The notes: a model not told the origin generated them from the sequence alone. A DNA stretch of 64,000 bases from Melampsora larici-populina 98AG31 (GCF_000204055.1 NW_006768795.1:62001-126000), one strand, 5' to 3'; shown: positions 24,771-35,737, counted from the first letter of the stretch. A program made the numbers and translations.

Positions 24771-25635
24771 CACTGTGAACATTGATCATTCAACTTCCTC
24801 AAGTGGGAATGGGAAAATGATTAGGTGTAGAATTTGTCATAAAAGGATTTATCACTGCACACCTGAGCCATGACACCCACACTACATATGTGCAGCAGCC
24901 TGAGTGAATAGGTGTATAGTGGGTAGTCCCTAAACGCGTAAAATTGGGTATTTTGAGAAAAGAGTTTATAAAATCCACAAAACTGATCCAATTTTGAAGC
25001 CGAGGGCAGATTTGGAATCCTCACATCAATATCAGTCCAAAATTGTATTGAACATATTGTTTTTAACAAGGCTTACAGTAGAGAAAGTTCTTTTCATAAA
25101 ATGGAGTTTGTAATAAATCAGCTTTTTGGCCGGCCCGACATTACACGCTTTTAGACACTACCCACTATACATACAGGGTTTCTCAGTTATGTCCTTGTCT
25201 GGATGAGTGAATCATATGTAATACATGCTGTAAATTTTCTTTAGCTTGACAAAATCATTCTACAAATCATACACTGACTCAAAGGTTTGGTGTAATTTAG
25301 TCAACTAAACTTCATGTAAAACCCTTTCTGTTACTGACAAATGGCTACAAGAATGTTGCCTGACTAGCCATGATGATATATGTAGTGGATGTTTGGGACA
25401 TTTTTGTCAATGGCAAAAAAGTTACATGATGTATCACATGTGATTTATTTATTCAGATGAGCAGAAAGCTGAGCAGACCTGTATGTATATGATAGGCAAC
25501 TATTAACTAAGCCTGTTGCATATATGTAGTGTATGTGTTATGAATCAGGGGTGCAGTGATGGATCCTTTCATTAAAAACTACACTCTTAATCATTTTTGC
25601 CTTCCGACTTGGGAAACTGGATGATGTTTACAGTG
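24771..25635 (+). mobile_element. CACTG-terminated MITE (CACTA-like) with nested insertion
   Basis: The left end CACTGTGAACATTGATCATT and right end GGATGATGTTTACAGTG are inverted repeats. Homology between the two halves continues for about 200 bp (CCAAGTGGG, TGTCATAA, CACACCTGAGCC, ACATATGT). Flanks are TTT on both sides, consistent with a 3-bp target duplication. CACTG ends plus a 3-bp duplication are typical of the CACTA/EnSpm group. No transposase, so it is non-autonomous. A second element lies inside at about 24914-25170. Confidence 0.75.
24914..25170. mobile_element. Small TA-flanked element nested in the CACTG MITE
   Basis: The ends GTATAGTGGGTAGT and ACTACCCACTATAC are perfect inverse complements. 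The stretch interrupts the order of the host MITE, which resumes with CATACAG. A TA dinucleotide at each edge suits a Tc1/mariner-type MITE of about 255 bp. Confidence 0.65.
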
Positions 25636-25803
25636 TTTTTTGTAGGCATTGAATCATCCTTTTCTTTTATTTTAATGGCTTCAGTTGCGTCATTTTGGAT
25701 TGAGACACAATCATCTTCAATATTCTTCAACCAATCTGTGTGTTCAGATTCCATCTTTGGGATTGGATTGATCTTCTTTAGAGTTTCTTGATATTTATCT
25801 GGT

Positions 25804-27162
25804 TCACTGAGAATTCAGAGGCCATTGCAATGTCTCATCCTGGCTGCTAAAATCAACACTTCCTGGGGTGTGCCCTGCCCAATCAAATCCACTCCCTGTT
25901 TTCAGCAAGCAATCATGTATTTCAAAGGCTGATATTGGGAAATCATCCATTGACAAGGCTCCTGAATATTTATGAACACAGCTTGATTTACCCGTGTTTG
26001 AAGACCCTGTGAACCCTTTTTCCATCATGTCCCCATGAGGCAATATATCAGGGGAGCAAGGTAGATGTTGAGTATAATAAGTGTTTGTGGTATGAAATTG
26101 AGGTAGAATAGTTTGATGATCTTCTAGTATCTTGTTTGGGTTTGGTATCTCCTGAGTATTGCTTTCATCTAAGGCAGAAATTGCTGTGTGGATCAGACAA
26201 CGAAATACATTGGTATGGGTGCGGGATTTTTTATATTCTGGAATTCTCTCAAATTGTCTTCCAGAAGCTTCAATAAAACACTCAAACCAATTTGATCTGA
26301 ATTTCTTCATCCAACTGAGGACTGCATAAGAAATAAATCTACATTGGCTGTTGTTGAATAACTGCTGATTTCCAAGCATAACAGAAATAGCAAATTCAAT
26401 AGTATCAGGAGAGTAAGCTCCTTTATTCTCAATTACTTTGGGTAAATATCTAAGTTTGAGTGATTCAACTGGAACGGTTCTCCATATATCTAATAACCAT
26501 CCAAATCCTTCTACTAGTGTTGAATGAATTTCATGTGGGTTTGAATCATAAGTCCAATGGGCCTTTACTAACATCAACAGGAACTCATGGGTCAGAAACT
26601 GGATTCTCCTTCCCAAATAACTTCCATCAGCTGATGCCTTTTGCCTATCTCTCTTCTTGCTTTTCAAGAATTGATCAAGTTGTATCATGAATGGATTCAA
26701 TTGCGACTCGGCTGCTGTATCCATTTTTAATCTTGGCTGATTTCTGTAAATATCTGTGTGTTCAGCTCTAGATTTACGGGACTTCTTTGTTGGAGGCATT
26801 GCATCATCATCCTGATTAACTTGAATGCCTTCAGTTACAACATTATGAGTCAAGCCACAATTATCATGAATTTCAAAGTCTGATATTGGAAAATCATCTG
26901 TTGACAATTCTCCTGCATAGTTATCAAAGCAGCTTGATTCACCTATGTTTGAAGATCCTGTGAGATCTGTTTCCATTCAATCAAAAGTCCAGGTCAGTAA
27001 AAAATGTTTAAAGAAAATATCATCCTTCAATGATTGCAGAATTCCAGAAGCCATACCTTTTCCTATCCCATTTGTTGAAAAAAATCCCTGGACTAATACC
27101 AATTTGGTGCATGATAGGATGAAGAATATACCAAAGTGTGTCCAGGTTTCAATATGAGGCAT
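25804..27162 (-). CDS. WLLDIW-family protein, putatively secreted (copy B), with duplicated start segment
   Basis: Unknown family. Exons (minus): 27162-27057 and 26966-25804; 1269 nt, 422 aa. Exon 1 encodes a signal peptide (MPHIETW, then FGIFFILSCTKLVLVQG). Next come DDFPISDFEIHD, a basic patch (KKSRKSR) and the family domain at about residues 95-290: RRIQFLTHEFLLMLVKAHWT, GFGWLLDIWRTVPVE, SYAVLSWMKKF and FERIPEYKKSR. After the domain the protein repeats its own beginning (TGSSNTGKSS..., DDFPISAFEIHD) and then stops, because a duplicated second copy (B2) is joined in frame. The tail of about 75 residues is therefore probably acquired. The start MPH matches copy C. Secretion is predicted; host-directed function is only a guess. 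Confidence 0.75.
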
Positions 27163-27997
27163 TAGCACTTGAATGAACTCACCACACAAGTTTGTAAAGT
27201 AGCGGGGTTAGAATGTGTTTTTTTAGTGGAGATTCAAAGATATCTGGATAATTTTGGACAATTAGGGGACATGTGAGATTCACTCCCTGATATAACCTGT
27301 CCAAACTGGCTATGTACTAGGTCTCAGACATGTGTCTCTGATTCACATGAAACCAAGTAGCCAAGACTCCATTTTTGATTTTCATACAAGATTTCTGTGA
27401 AACATGTTAGGGATGTTTTTTGAGGAAGCTGCCAGATAGATGTGATATCAGTATTTTACTGAGACTGACGAGAGGATATCTGGGAAGCCACTGCTTACTG
27501 GTAGGCCAGAGAATACCATCTACTTCAAGAGGATTTCAACAAAATTTCAAAGTAAGTTCAACAAAGCTTCAAAGAAAATTTATCTGGACATCAGATTCAG
27601 AACATATAGTGTGGAATCACAGATTTGCAGCTCCAGGATATATCAAACTATTGAATCCCTCTAAAAAACTTAGATCTTTAAAATGGCATCACAAACATGG
27701 TACAGAAAAATCCAATGATAATTCATTTATTCAAAAAACATCACTACAAGCCTGGATTATCCATGCCAACAGAAGCAAAAGCCTTGGAAAATTCCAACAG
27801 GACCCTGTCACCAAGATCCAGTGCTAAGACATCACAATTTGATAAGTCTTTGAATACTTTTTGATTTTGAGATGAGCACTAAGTTTCACAGTAGACCTTG
27901 TTGATCTATGTAGACAGATGCAAGATTGCCAGCTGAACCTGATTATACTACCAATTCCCCTACACATATTTGTAGAGCTGTAGAGCTTTGATATCAG

Positions 27998-28306
27998 GGG
28001 GTTTCAAGTCAAGAAATTTACAGTATTTTACAGTCTAACAAGTTGTCCGATGTTGCAAAATATACTGTAATTTAAAAAGATCAAGATACCTTTGTCAAAT
28101 GCTGGTGACCGTATATTTGCAGAAATAAAAACACTGTAAAATAAGTTGTCCGATGTTGCAAAATATACTGTAATTTAAAAAAATCAAGATACCTTTGTCA
28201 AATGCTGGTGACCGTATATTTGCAGAAATAAAAACACTGTAAAATTGAAAAAACTTGTCCGTCTTTTAGAAAGTTTCACAAAAATTTTCTGACTTGAAAC
28301 CCCCTC
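27998..28306. mobile_element. Small TIR element with an internal 103-bp tandem duplication
   Basis: The left end GGGGGTTTCAAGTCAAGAAA and right end TTTTCTGACTTGAAACCCCC are inverted. Inside, 28040-28142 and 28143-28245 are near-identical direct repeats of 103 bp that differ by about one base in an A-run. No coding frame spans it. A clear target duplication is not visible. Confidence 0.65.
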
Positions 28307-28814
28307 TTGCAAATCAATTTTCTCCAAAGATATTTGATTGGTAAATTGACAACTTGGAAGAATCCTCCAAGCAAACTTACAAGTCTTATAGTATTTACAA
28401 AGGTTAGACCCAAACCTTGTATATATTGTGAAAGCCATAAATTGTCTTGTATCTGTAAGCTAGCCAGAGTCTGAATGTGTACTGAACTCCTCCTGTAAAC
28501 ATCAAATATGGTTGATGGGGCACCTTTTCAATCTATACAGATTTTTTTGGTCAGATTTCCAAGAGTACACCCCTGTTGCCTATACACACCTGTAGCTCTG
28601 AAACAACACAATCTCAAATCTCCTTGTTTTCTTTTTGGAATAGCATTACTAAGAAAAGTCCAGAAGCATGTAAGAATTTTTGATATCTCCAGAGGATTTG
28701 TTCCCAAAGACTGGGTTTATGATGATACACTCATCCAACAACTCTGTTGGATCTCAATGATAATATGTACACCTCTGTACACTGATCTGAAGCAAAGGCT
28801 AAGATATCAAAGAT

Positions 28815-29260
28815 AAAGATAATGTTCATCAGCAACAATTTTAATCATAAGTATTGATTAGTGTTGAGTGAAGTTATATAGGAAAGAGGAAAATTCAAAA
28901 GGTGGTAAACAAGGGTATTATGGGGATTAATTCATATGTAGTGGTTTGATTAGTAGAAATTGAGTGTTTCAAATAGTTTGAGTCGTTGATAAGGTGATTT
29001 ATAAGAAGGATCATGATTGTAATGCTGAGATTGAAGAGCATAGAAGAAGAAAGAGAGTAAAACATGCGTAAACAGGTCATGGGAGTGAAAATCATCTGTA
29101 GTCTGTCATCAATTACATACATCAAATCTTGTCTGATCAGGCTGATTTGTAAAGATTCAATTGATGTAGAGTCATCTGTTTGATAATGTACAATATTCAG
29201 ACCAATAGTATCTGGAGTGTTGTGAAAACTTTATAAAGGATCAAAGTCAAAATTGATGAA
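28815..29260 (+). repeat. Diverged fragment of the LTR-like repeat
   Basis: It follows the same order of segments as 21440-21830 and 600-1090 (CATCAGCAACTTTAATCAT-like start, a GTGAAGTTAT segment, CATATGTAGTG, then AATTACATA and TTTGATAATGTACAAT). It is truncated at both ends. Confidence 0.5.
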
Positions 29261-29660
29261 TTTTGAATATCAAATTTGGCTTACAGCCATTCCAATATTG
29301 CTTGTTGCACATTTTGAAAAGAAAATGTTTGTGATCTTGAAATCAAATTTTCAACCGGAAACCAGCAATGTTTGAACGGCTTTACATGTAAATGAAGGAA
29401 ACCTGTGTGTAGCATGGGTTTTGGCTCACACAACCACGTGTTATATGGATTATCAACATCTAAGAATCCTCAAAACTATAGCGGTACACAAACATACCAA
29501 CCACTGTCAACATTATACATTATCCCCAAGTGGGAATGGGAAAATGACTATTATTGTAGTTTGTCATAGAAATAACTATCAATGTGCACCTGCACCATAA
29601 CACTCACACTACATATGCGCAGGAAGCTGAGTAAAGTGTTAGGTATCATGTACATATAGG

Positions 29661-30400
29661 TCAACCTGAGCCCCGACCCCGGCGCCCCGCGGGGACCCCG
29701 ACCCCGACCCCGTCCGGTTTAGGGTTCGGGGGGCGATTTTGGACCCTTAATGCGTAGGGTGCCCTATCGGGTAGGGTTAGGGGTCAACCTTGGAATAATA
29801 ACCCTACCCGCGGGTCCCCGCGGGTAAAATGCCCAATACTGTGTTTTTGCTTTCTAGCGTATGACTCGGCTGTCTGAGGAGTACCACCAGGCATTGCGAT
29901 AAAAGTTGGAAACAACCAAGTTATTGAGTGACGAGTCTTGACTCTTCAATCAAGGAAAAAGATACATCATACGTTCATCCAAGTTGGTTGAACGTGTCTT
30001 TTTCCATCAAAGTCATTCTACTACTTATATCTCACATAGGAAGCAGGACTGACATTGAGGCCCATTTCTCTTCTCACATCGTCATCTTTTGCATTGCTCA
30101 ATTTGATTCATTTTTACGTAATGTCATTTTTATTATCTGTTCCAATTTCTCTTTGACTGTTGACGGGACCTTTGTCATCAAAAGGATTTTTTTCGGGGCC
30201 CCGCGGGCTCCCCAAGGGTTTTTCGGGGCCCCGGCAATTTTTGGGGCCCCGAGGGTAGTAGGGTAGGGTTCCGGGATGCCTGTCAGCCTCTTAGGGTATG
30301 AGCGGGTAGGGTTCGGGTAGGGTTTGGGTGCGAATTCGTAGCCTCGGGGCGGGGTCGGGATGACGATTACCCGCGTTTTTAGGCTCGGGGCTCAGGTTGA
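29661..30400. mobile_element. GC-rich TIR element with perfect 8-bp target duplication
   Basis: The 740-bp insert begins TCAACCTGAGCCCCGA and ends TCGGGGCTCAGGTTGA (16-bp perfect inverse complement). CATATAGG is duplicated exactly at 29653-29660 and 30401-30408. An 8-bp duplication points to hAT-type (or P-type) transposition. The ends are very GC-rich with repeated CCCCGA/GGGTAGGGTT words, while the centre is AT-rich. No transposase frame, so it is non-autonomous. Confidence 0.8.
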
Positions 30401-30445
30401 CATATAGGTCTGCTCCGTCACCTGCTCATCTGAATAACTTACTTA

Positions 30446-31434
30446 GGGCCCATTTGGCTGGTTTTCCAAAAATTTGTTACACAAAAACAATTTTTCAATC
30501 TGCCCCTTTTTCAAGGGGTGGATTGAAAAACTCAAAATTTGGCTTTTTCATTTACCAAACAGTTGACCAAATAGGTCAATGAAAGATCAATATGGAGGGG
30601 CAAATAAGGGCAAAAACGCTTTTTGGCCTCAAAAACAGCCTCAGGGCTGTTTTTCACAATTGAAGATTTTTTGATCAAAAACGGTCTTTGTTTTCACTGC
30701 AGACATTATTCGGGTTCCCCAAGTGGGCAGGGAAAAATGATTGGGAGTATGATTTGTCATAAAATGGTCTATCACTCCACACCTGAGCCATAACACCCAC
30801 ACTACATATGTGTAGCAGGCTCAGTGAATATGTGGTTATCATGTACATACAGTTCTGCTCAGTTATCTGCTCATCAGGACAAGTTATTCATATGTAATAC
30901 ATGCTGTAACTTCTTTCAGATTGAAAAAAGCTTCCAAAAGATTGACTACATACACTGACTCAATGTTTTGGTGTGATCTCATCAACTCAACTGCATGTAA
31001 CACACTTTCTGTTACTAAGACATAGCTTCAACAATATTGCCTGAGCAGCTACAGAATTATATGTAGTGAATTTTTGGGAAAAAAATTTCAAAGTCGAAAA
31101 AGTTACATGTGGTATAACATGTGATTTATTTATTCTGATGGGCAAAAAACTGAGCAGACCTGTATGTACATGATAGACAACTATTGACTTAGCTTGCTGC
31201 ACATATGTAGTGTGGGTGAAATGGCCCAGGTGTGCAGTATTAGATTCTTTTATGAAAAACTGTACTATTAATCATTTTCCTCTGCCAAATTGGGGAAGTT
31301 GAATGATGTTTACAGTGTTTTGATCAAACGAAGTTACCAAATGCCTGTGTTTTTGACGAAAATCAAAAACAGTTTTTGGCTTTGGTGGTACTTTTGACCA
31401 AAGACTGTTTTTGGGTTCAAGCCAAACGGGCCCT
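30446..31434. mobile_element. GGGCCC-ended TIR element, itself interrupted
   Basis: The left end GGGCCCATTTGGCTGG and right end AGCCAAACGGGCCC are inverted repeats; flanks are TTA and TTG. Homology of the arms continues to AAAACGGTCTTTG/CAAAGACTGTTTT. The element's own length is about 360 bp; the remainder is a second CACTG MITE at 30692-31321. Ends and a 3-bp flank resemble Tourist/PIF-Harbinger MITEs, which is tentative. Confidence 0.65.
30692..31321 (+). mobile_element. Complete CACTG MITE nested inside the GGGCCC element
   Basis: It begins CACTGCAGACATTATTCGGG and ends GAATGATGTTTACAGTG, with TTTT on both sides. At about 630 bp it is the least disturbed copy in the window. Terminal repeats of about 190 bp include CCAAGTGGG, CACACCTGAGCCATAACAC and CTACATATGTGTAGCAGG, answered in reverse at the right end. 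Confidence 0.8.
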
Positions 31435-31842
31435 TGACTTTTTTCAGTTTGACAAAATTCTCCCAAAAATTGACTACAGATACCTCCATAGCCTCAATCA
31501 ATACTTGGCAAGCCATTCAACAGTAACAGAAAGGGTGTTACATGAGGTTTAGTTGATGGTATTACAGCAAAACTATGAGTCAGTGTATGCAGTCAATTTT
31601 TGGAATGCTTCTGTCAAAGTGAAAAAAATTACAGAAAGTATTACATATGATCTACTCATTCAGATGAGCCAAAAGCTGAACAGCTCTGTATGTACACAAT
31701 AGCTCCTAATTTTCCCATCCTTCTGCACATATGTAGTGTGGGTGCCTTGGCTCAGGTGTGCAGTGATATATCTTTCATGACAAACTACAATCTTAATCAT
31801 TTTCCCATTTCCACTTGGGGATAGTGTATAATGCTTACAGTG

Positions 31843-32458
31843 AACCCAACCTCATAAACCCGTCCAAAAAATCCATGGCAACCCAATTTATTTTGAGTTT
31901 TCAGCGCTAAAAAATCCAAAAATCAATCAGGTTGCCATGGGTTTTATTAGGTTGGGTTGAGATGTTTGTGTACCACTTATATTTTATCAATCTTTACAAC
32001 TCAATTACACCTCTATCACAGATCATAAATAGTTCATGTGATGCCATGCATCAATCAGAAACAGGAGATCTGCAAGATATACTTTGATGATCAAAATTTG
32101 GAGCACTTTAGAAACAATTTGTAATCTTAAAAATGGTTTTCAACCCAGGTTGCATCAACTTGAATGGGAGTTGGAATGATTTTTGACAAAAAGGAAGAGA
32201 AGTAGGTTGTGAGAAGGTTTGGTTACTAATCTGAAATGAAGAAGAAAAAATTCAGAAGAGATGCATCAAAGATACAATCTGTAAAGAAGTGTAGCACATG
32301 AGTAAGAATTGATAGAACCTTTTTTTGTACATACAGTTGTGAAGTTGTAAATGTATTTTTGTTCTCTGAGCAATCAATTCTAATGGTTAGTTAATCCAAG
32401 TTGTGATCAAGAAGAATCTATCATCCAATCCTATTCTAATCTAGTTCTCTTAAATCTA
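31843..32458. other. Repeat-derived spacer
   Basis: No gene. Near 31870-31960 a short inverted pair, around CCCATGGCAACC, brackets about 60 bp. 31975-32160 resembles 21870-22050 in the LTR-like element. Confidence 0.4.
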
Positions 32459-33477
32459 GGCCATTGCTATTTGCAGCCCACAAAAAATCCATGTAGGCAC
32501 TGCCCAAATTCTGCCTACATGGGTGTTTCCCACAAAAAAGTGCCTACATTGCCACAAAATTTGATGTAGGAGTTGGAAAATCACACCTACATTGGAAATT
32601 TGGAATGTAGACATCATTTTCCAATGCCTACATCAAAAATCCATGGGACTTTGCAATGTAGGCGCTCACAAATGACGCCTAGAATTGAAATTTGAGAATG
32701 TAGGCTGCGGCACAATTTTTGAGCGCCTACATGTCTGATTTTAAATGTAGGTGCTATGTTTGAGCGCCTATGTAGTAAATTCAATGTAAGCGCTCAAAAA
32801 TAGCACCTACATTGCCAAGAAAGTATGTAGGCATAATTTTTGAGTGCCTACATTGCATTTCAAGAATTAGGCACTGAAGAATAAGCCCCTGGTTTGTAGG
32901 TGCATGAAAAAAATGCCTACATGCTTTTTAGGGCATGTAGGCATTATTTGCGCCTACATTAATGTTTCTGGTCAAATACACGCCTACTTGCAGTTTGGCA
33001 TATGTAGGCGCTAAAAATCAAGCGCATACCCCCATTTTGACTCAAAACACTGTTAATTATGTCCTCTGATACCCTCATTTGAGTCAAACCACTTTTTATT
33101 CCCAAGTGTCCTCTACATAAGTCAAGATAGTCAAGAAGTTTGACCAAACTTCCACAAACACATATGCAGGTGTCATCCCACTCCTCAATACACATGTAGG
33201 CGCTCAAAATTCATGCCTACATTCTTGTCTTTTTAGATGTAGGCGCTTTTTTGAGCACCTACATGCCAGCATTTTAATGTAGGTGCTCAAATATAACACC
33301 TACATCCTTGTTTTGAGATGTAGGCGCTCAAAAATGACGCCTACATTATGTAGGTGTAACCAAATGACATCTACGTGGTCATTTCAATGTAGGTGCTTTT
33401 TTGTGGGAAACACCCATGTAGGCACTGTTTTGGCAGCGCCTACCTGTCTTTTTGTGGGCTGCAAGTAGCAACGGCCC
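32459..33477. mobile_element. Foldback-like element built of small palindromic modules
   Basis: The ends GGCCATTGCTATTTGCAGCC and, inverted, GGGCCGTTGCTACTTGCAGC are flanked by AAATCTA at 32452-32458 and 33478-33484. Inverted homology extends about 95 bp inwards (to GTGTTTCCCACAAAAAA). The interior is filled with at least a dozen short units of the form TGTAGGCGCTCAAAA... GCGCCTACAT, i.e. back-to-back hairpins, with one unique stretch near 33040-33180. No coding frame. Confidence 0.75.
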
Positions 33478-33484
33478 AAATCTA

Positions 33485-34383
33485 TTGACAATAAATATTT
33501 TTTTGCTACCCACCAACCCTCCCAAAGGGTTAGAAGGGTGTATTAGTTCTATATAAGTTGTATCCACCCCCAGGGTTAGGGTAGTCCACTAGTTCCCGTC
33601 CCAGGACCTTAGTGTGTTTAATTTTTAACAATCATTTCAAAAATAAAATTAAAAGACCCACATGAGCCAATACTATTCCAGCTTGATTCATCATAAGAAT
33701 TTTCAGCCCTGAGCCCAATTTGTCAGCTATGAGGAGTGTTTTGCAACCCTCCAATTATCAGCCATTACTAATGTATGTGTATTAGATCAAAAGATTCAAG
33801 ACAAGAGTAAGATTCTGTGAGATGCCTCTGAGCTTTTTGTGATGAAACAGACAACAGAGCAATTGAGCTTGGACAAAGAAACCAAGGTCAAGAGCCAAAG
33901 ACCCTGACCTCAAAGAGGGGCCAATATTCCAAGAATGTGACTAGTGGGTTAGAAACACACAACACCTCTTACCTAAAACAGGACCCTTAGTCCCCAAAAA
34001 AAGATGAGCACTCGGTACCCAGACCGACGCTGACCCTGGCCATTAAGCTCGGGGCAGCTCAGGTAGACCTAGGTCCGGGTCAGAGCCTTGGACTCGACTC
34101 CAATGTATTGTACATTCTCGATTTCGGGATTTTGAAAACTGTAGTTTCAATTGTAGAAATTTCTAGCGCGTGCGTGACCTACAATGTAGTTTTGAGACTA
34201 CATTTTGTATCGCATTATTCTAATGAAAGCACTCGAAGGCGACAAACTTTGGTTGATGGAAGAAGAAACATGTTCGGTTCATCAAGAAGAAGAGAAAACT
34301 CAACAATCAAAGTCGGGAGTGTATAAATAGGAGTTCGTTCCCTGAATACATTGGATTCATCGTAAAGGGGAACAAGTCAAAGA
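33485..34383. other. Intergenic region upstream of an orphan gene
   Basis: Mixed repeat debris, with a GC-rich patch at about 34010-34095 (ACTCGGTACC, CTCGGGGCAGCTCAGG, GGTCCGGGTCAG) in otherwise AT-rich sequence. It leads into the promoter of the 34384 gene. No gene is supported. Confidence 0.4.
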
Positions 34384-35737
34384 ATGATACAACAGCTTAT
34401 GATAGGAAATGATATAACAAAGGCGATAAAACTTGGGAGGGGTTGTCTAACTTATTGTGGACCATCGACATTTGGATTGGATTTGAAACACCCTCCATTA
34501 CAATATCACCATCAAGGTCTATATTTCCATCAACATCGGAAGAGACATCTTCATCAAAGCTATCGGATATCAACACCAACTACACCAATACCAAGATGGT
34601 TGAAAAGTTTAGAATCAAATCAAAATCGAACAAAAGATGAATTAAATAAATTAGCAACGAATCAAAAAGAAGCAAAATTGAAAGAAAAGTTTAACAAAGA
34701 CTTAAGGAATGAGATTGTAATTTATGAATCGAAGGTTGATGGTTTAGATTCAAATCGATCACCTAATCGAGTTGGATTCAAACTTGTTAGTTTGATTGTG
34801 ATCAGGTACGTTCTGCTTTAGCTGTATTTTATTGTCTTTGAACTTATTGATTGCTTCCTTCTCTTTAGTACTTATGTCGCACAACAGATTAGACATAATG
34901 GAGCATTTCCAATTTGGTAAAGATTTTTTCTTTTTCATTCAAGAATTTCCCTTTGTTTTTGAAAAGAATAGAATCGCTGATTAGATTGGACAATCGTTTT
35001 TTTTCTTTTAGGTTAGACTCTAACAGTCAATGGTCTGAATATCAATTACAGTTATTGGATTCAAAAATTAGATTTTTAATTTCAACTAGCATTCTAAGCT
35101 TTACAACTTACAAATCGTTGAGGTATTTTTTAACTCTAAGCCAGTTGAGTGATTTTTGTCAAAAGAAAGTCCAACTTACCTGAAAAACCAAACAAAAGAA
35201 ATGATGATTGAATTTGATTACTGTTCTTTGAAATTTTGTAGTACGATAAGAAAGATTTCGATTCCAATAACAAGTTCGATAAAATCTTTAAATCAAATCA
35301 AATTGACCCCCAAAACACATATAAGAGTTTATCCAATAGGTTCAATAGATTTAATATGGCCATTTAAATTATTTTTTCCTTTTCTTTTAATTTCACCCAA
35401 CCAATTTTATTCTCTAAACCAATTGATGGACCCAACCCAACCAAAAACTGACCCATCAGTTTCTTTTTCTAATCCACTTTTAGATGAATTGAATTCAATC
35501 CTCAGTGGAAGGTCTTTGGTTGGAATCAAACCAATTAAATCTAGTTTACCGTTTTATTTACCTTCGGATGGGAATTGGGGATCTTTAGATCCATTGATTG
35601 ATGGGAATTCAATTCAATCTTCTTTGTACGCACAAATCTTCCTTCAAAATCTTGCATATTTCTTCTCTGATTTGTTTGGGTTATGCACATCTCTCAATAT
35701 TTTAGACAAGATGGATTACAATCAATTCGAAGTTTGA
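34384..35737 (+). CDS. Orphan four-exon gene, possible mitochondrial or membrane protein
   Basis: Exons 34384-34805, 34869-34916, 35012-35122 and 35242-35737 sum to 1077 nt, 358 aa, with GT-AG introns and matching phases. I do not recognise the protein. The N-terminal 75 residues are His/Arg-rich and almost free of acidic residues,like a mitochondrial presequence, then a charged helix follows (about residues 80-120). Two moderately hydrophobic helices come next (around VGFKLVSLIVIS and IRFLISTSILSF), then FPFLLISP, then a Pro/Ser-rich tail ending FEV. It is isolated between transposons and WLLDIW genes. Codon use looks like that of the housekeeping genes here. Confidence 0.6.

Larger units (their letters stand above)
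24125..25803 (-). pseudogene. WLLDIW-family pseudogene (copy B2), split by a transposon
   Basis: This is the second unit of a tandem duplication whose first unit is copy B (25804-27162). Its start is fused in frame to the end of copy B. It then has a stop and frame change at about 25804, and a CACTG element at 24771-25635 inserted in an A-run of the coding sequence. The family domain follows (LLTHEFLLGLVEAHWAYHSN; FQWLLDIWLTVPVQ), with an in-frame TGA where the family has the Trp of SWMKKF (near 24296). The remaining C-terminal frame closes at 24125. At least three disabling changes make it a clear pseudogene. Confidence 0.8.
27163..29501. other. Intergenic region with repeats
   Basis: No supported gene. 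Open frames at 27420-27827 (TTG start) and 28508-28816 look fortuitous. Contains the TIR element at 27998-28306 and an LTR fragment at 28815-29260. Confidence 0.45.
29502..31842 (+). mobile_element. Outer CACTG MITE carrying two further insertions
   Basis: It begins CACTGTCAACATTATACATT and ends ATAATGCTTACAGTG, flanked by AAC on both sides. Host sequence is split into three blocks: 29502-29660, 30401-30445 and about 31435-31842. When these are read together they follow the order of the copy at 30692-31321. The gaps are filled by the GC-rich element (29661-30400) and the GGGCCC element (30446-31434). Confidence 0.7.

Noticed and set aside
27420..27827. 135-residue plus-strand open frame
   Set aside because: TTG start, no signal, no domain and no family similarity; it overlaps spacer near transposons.
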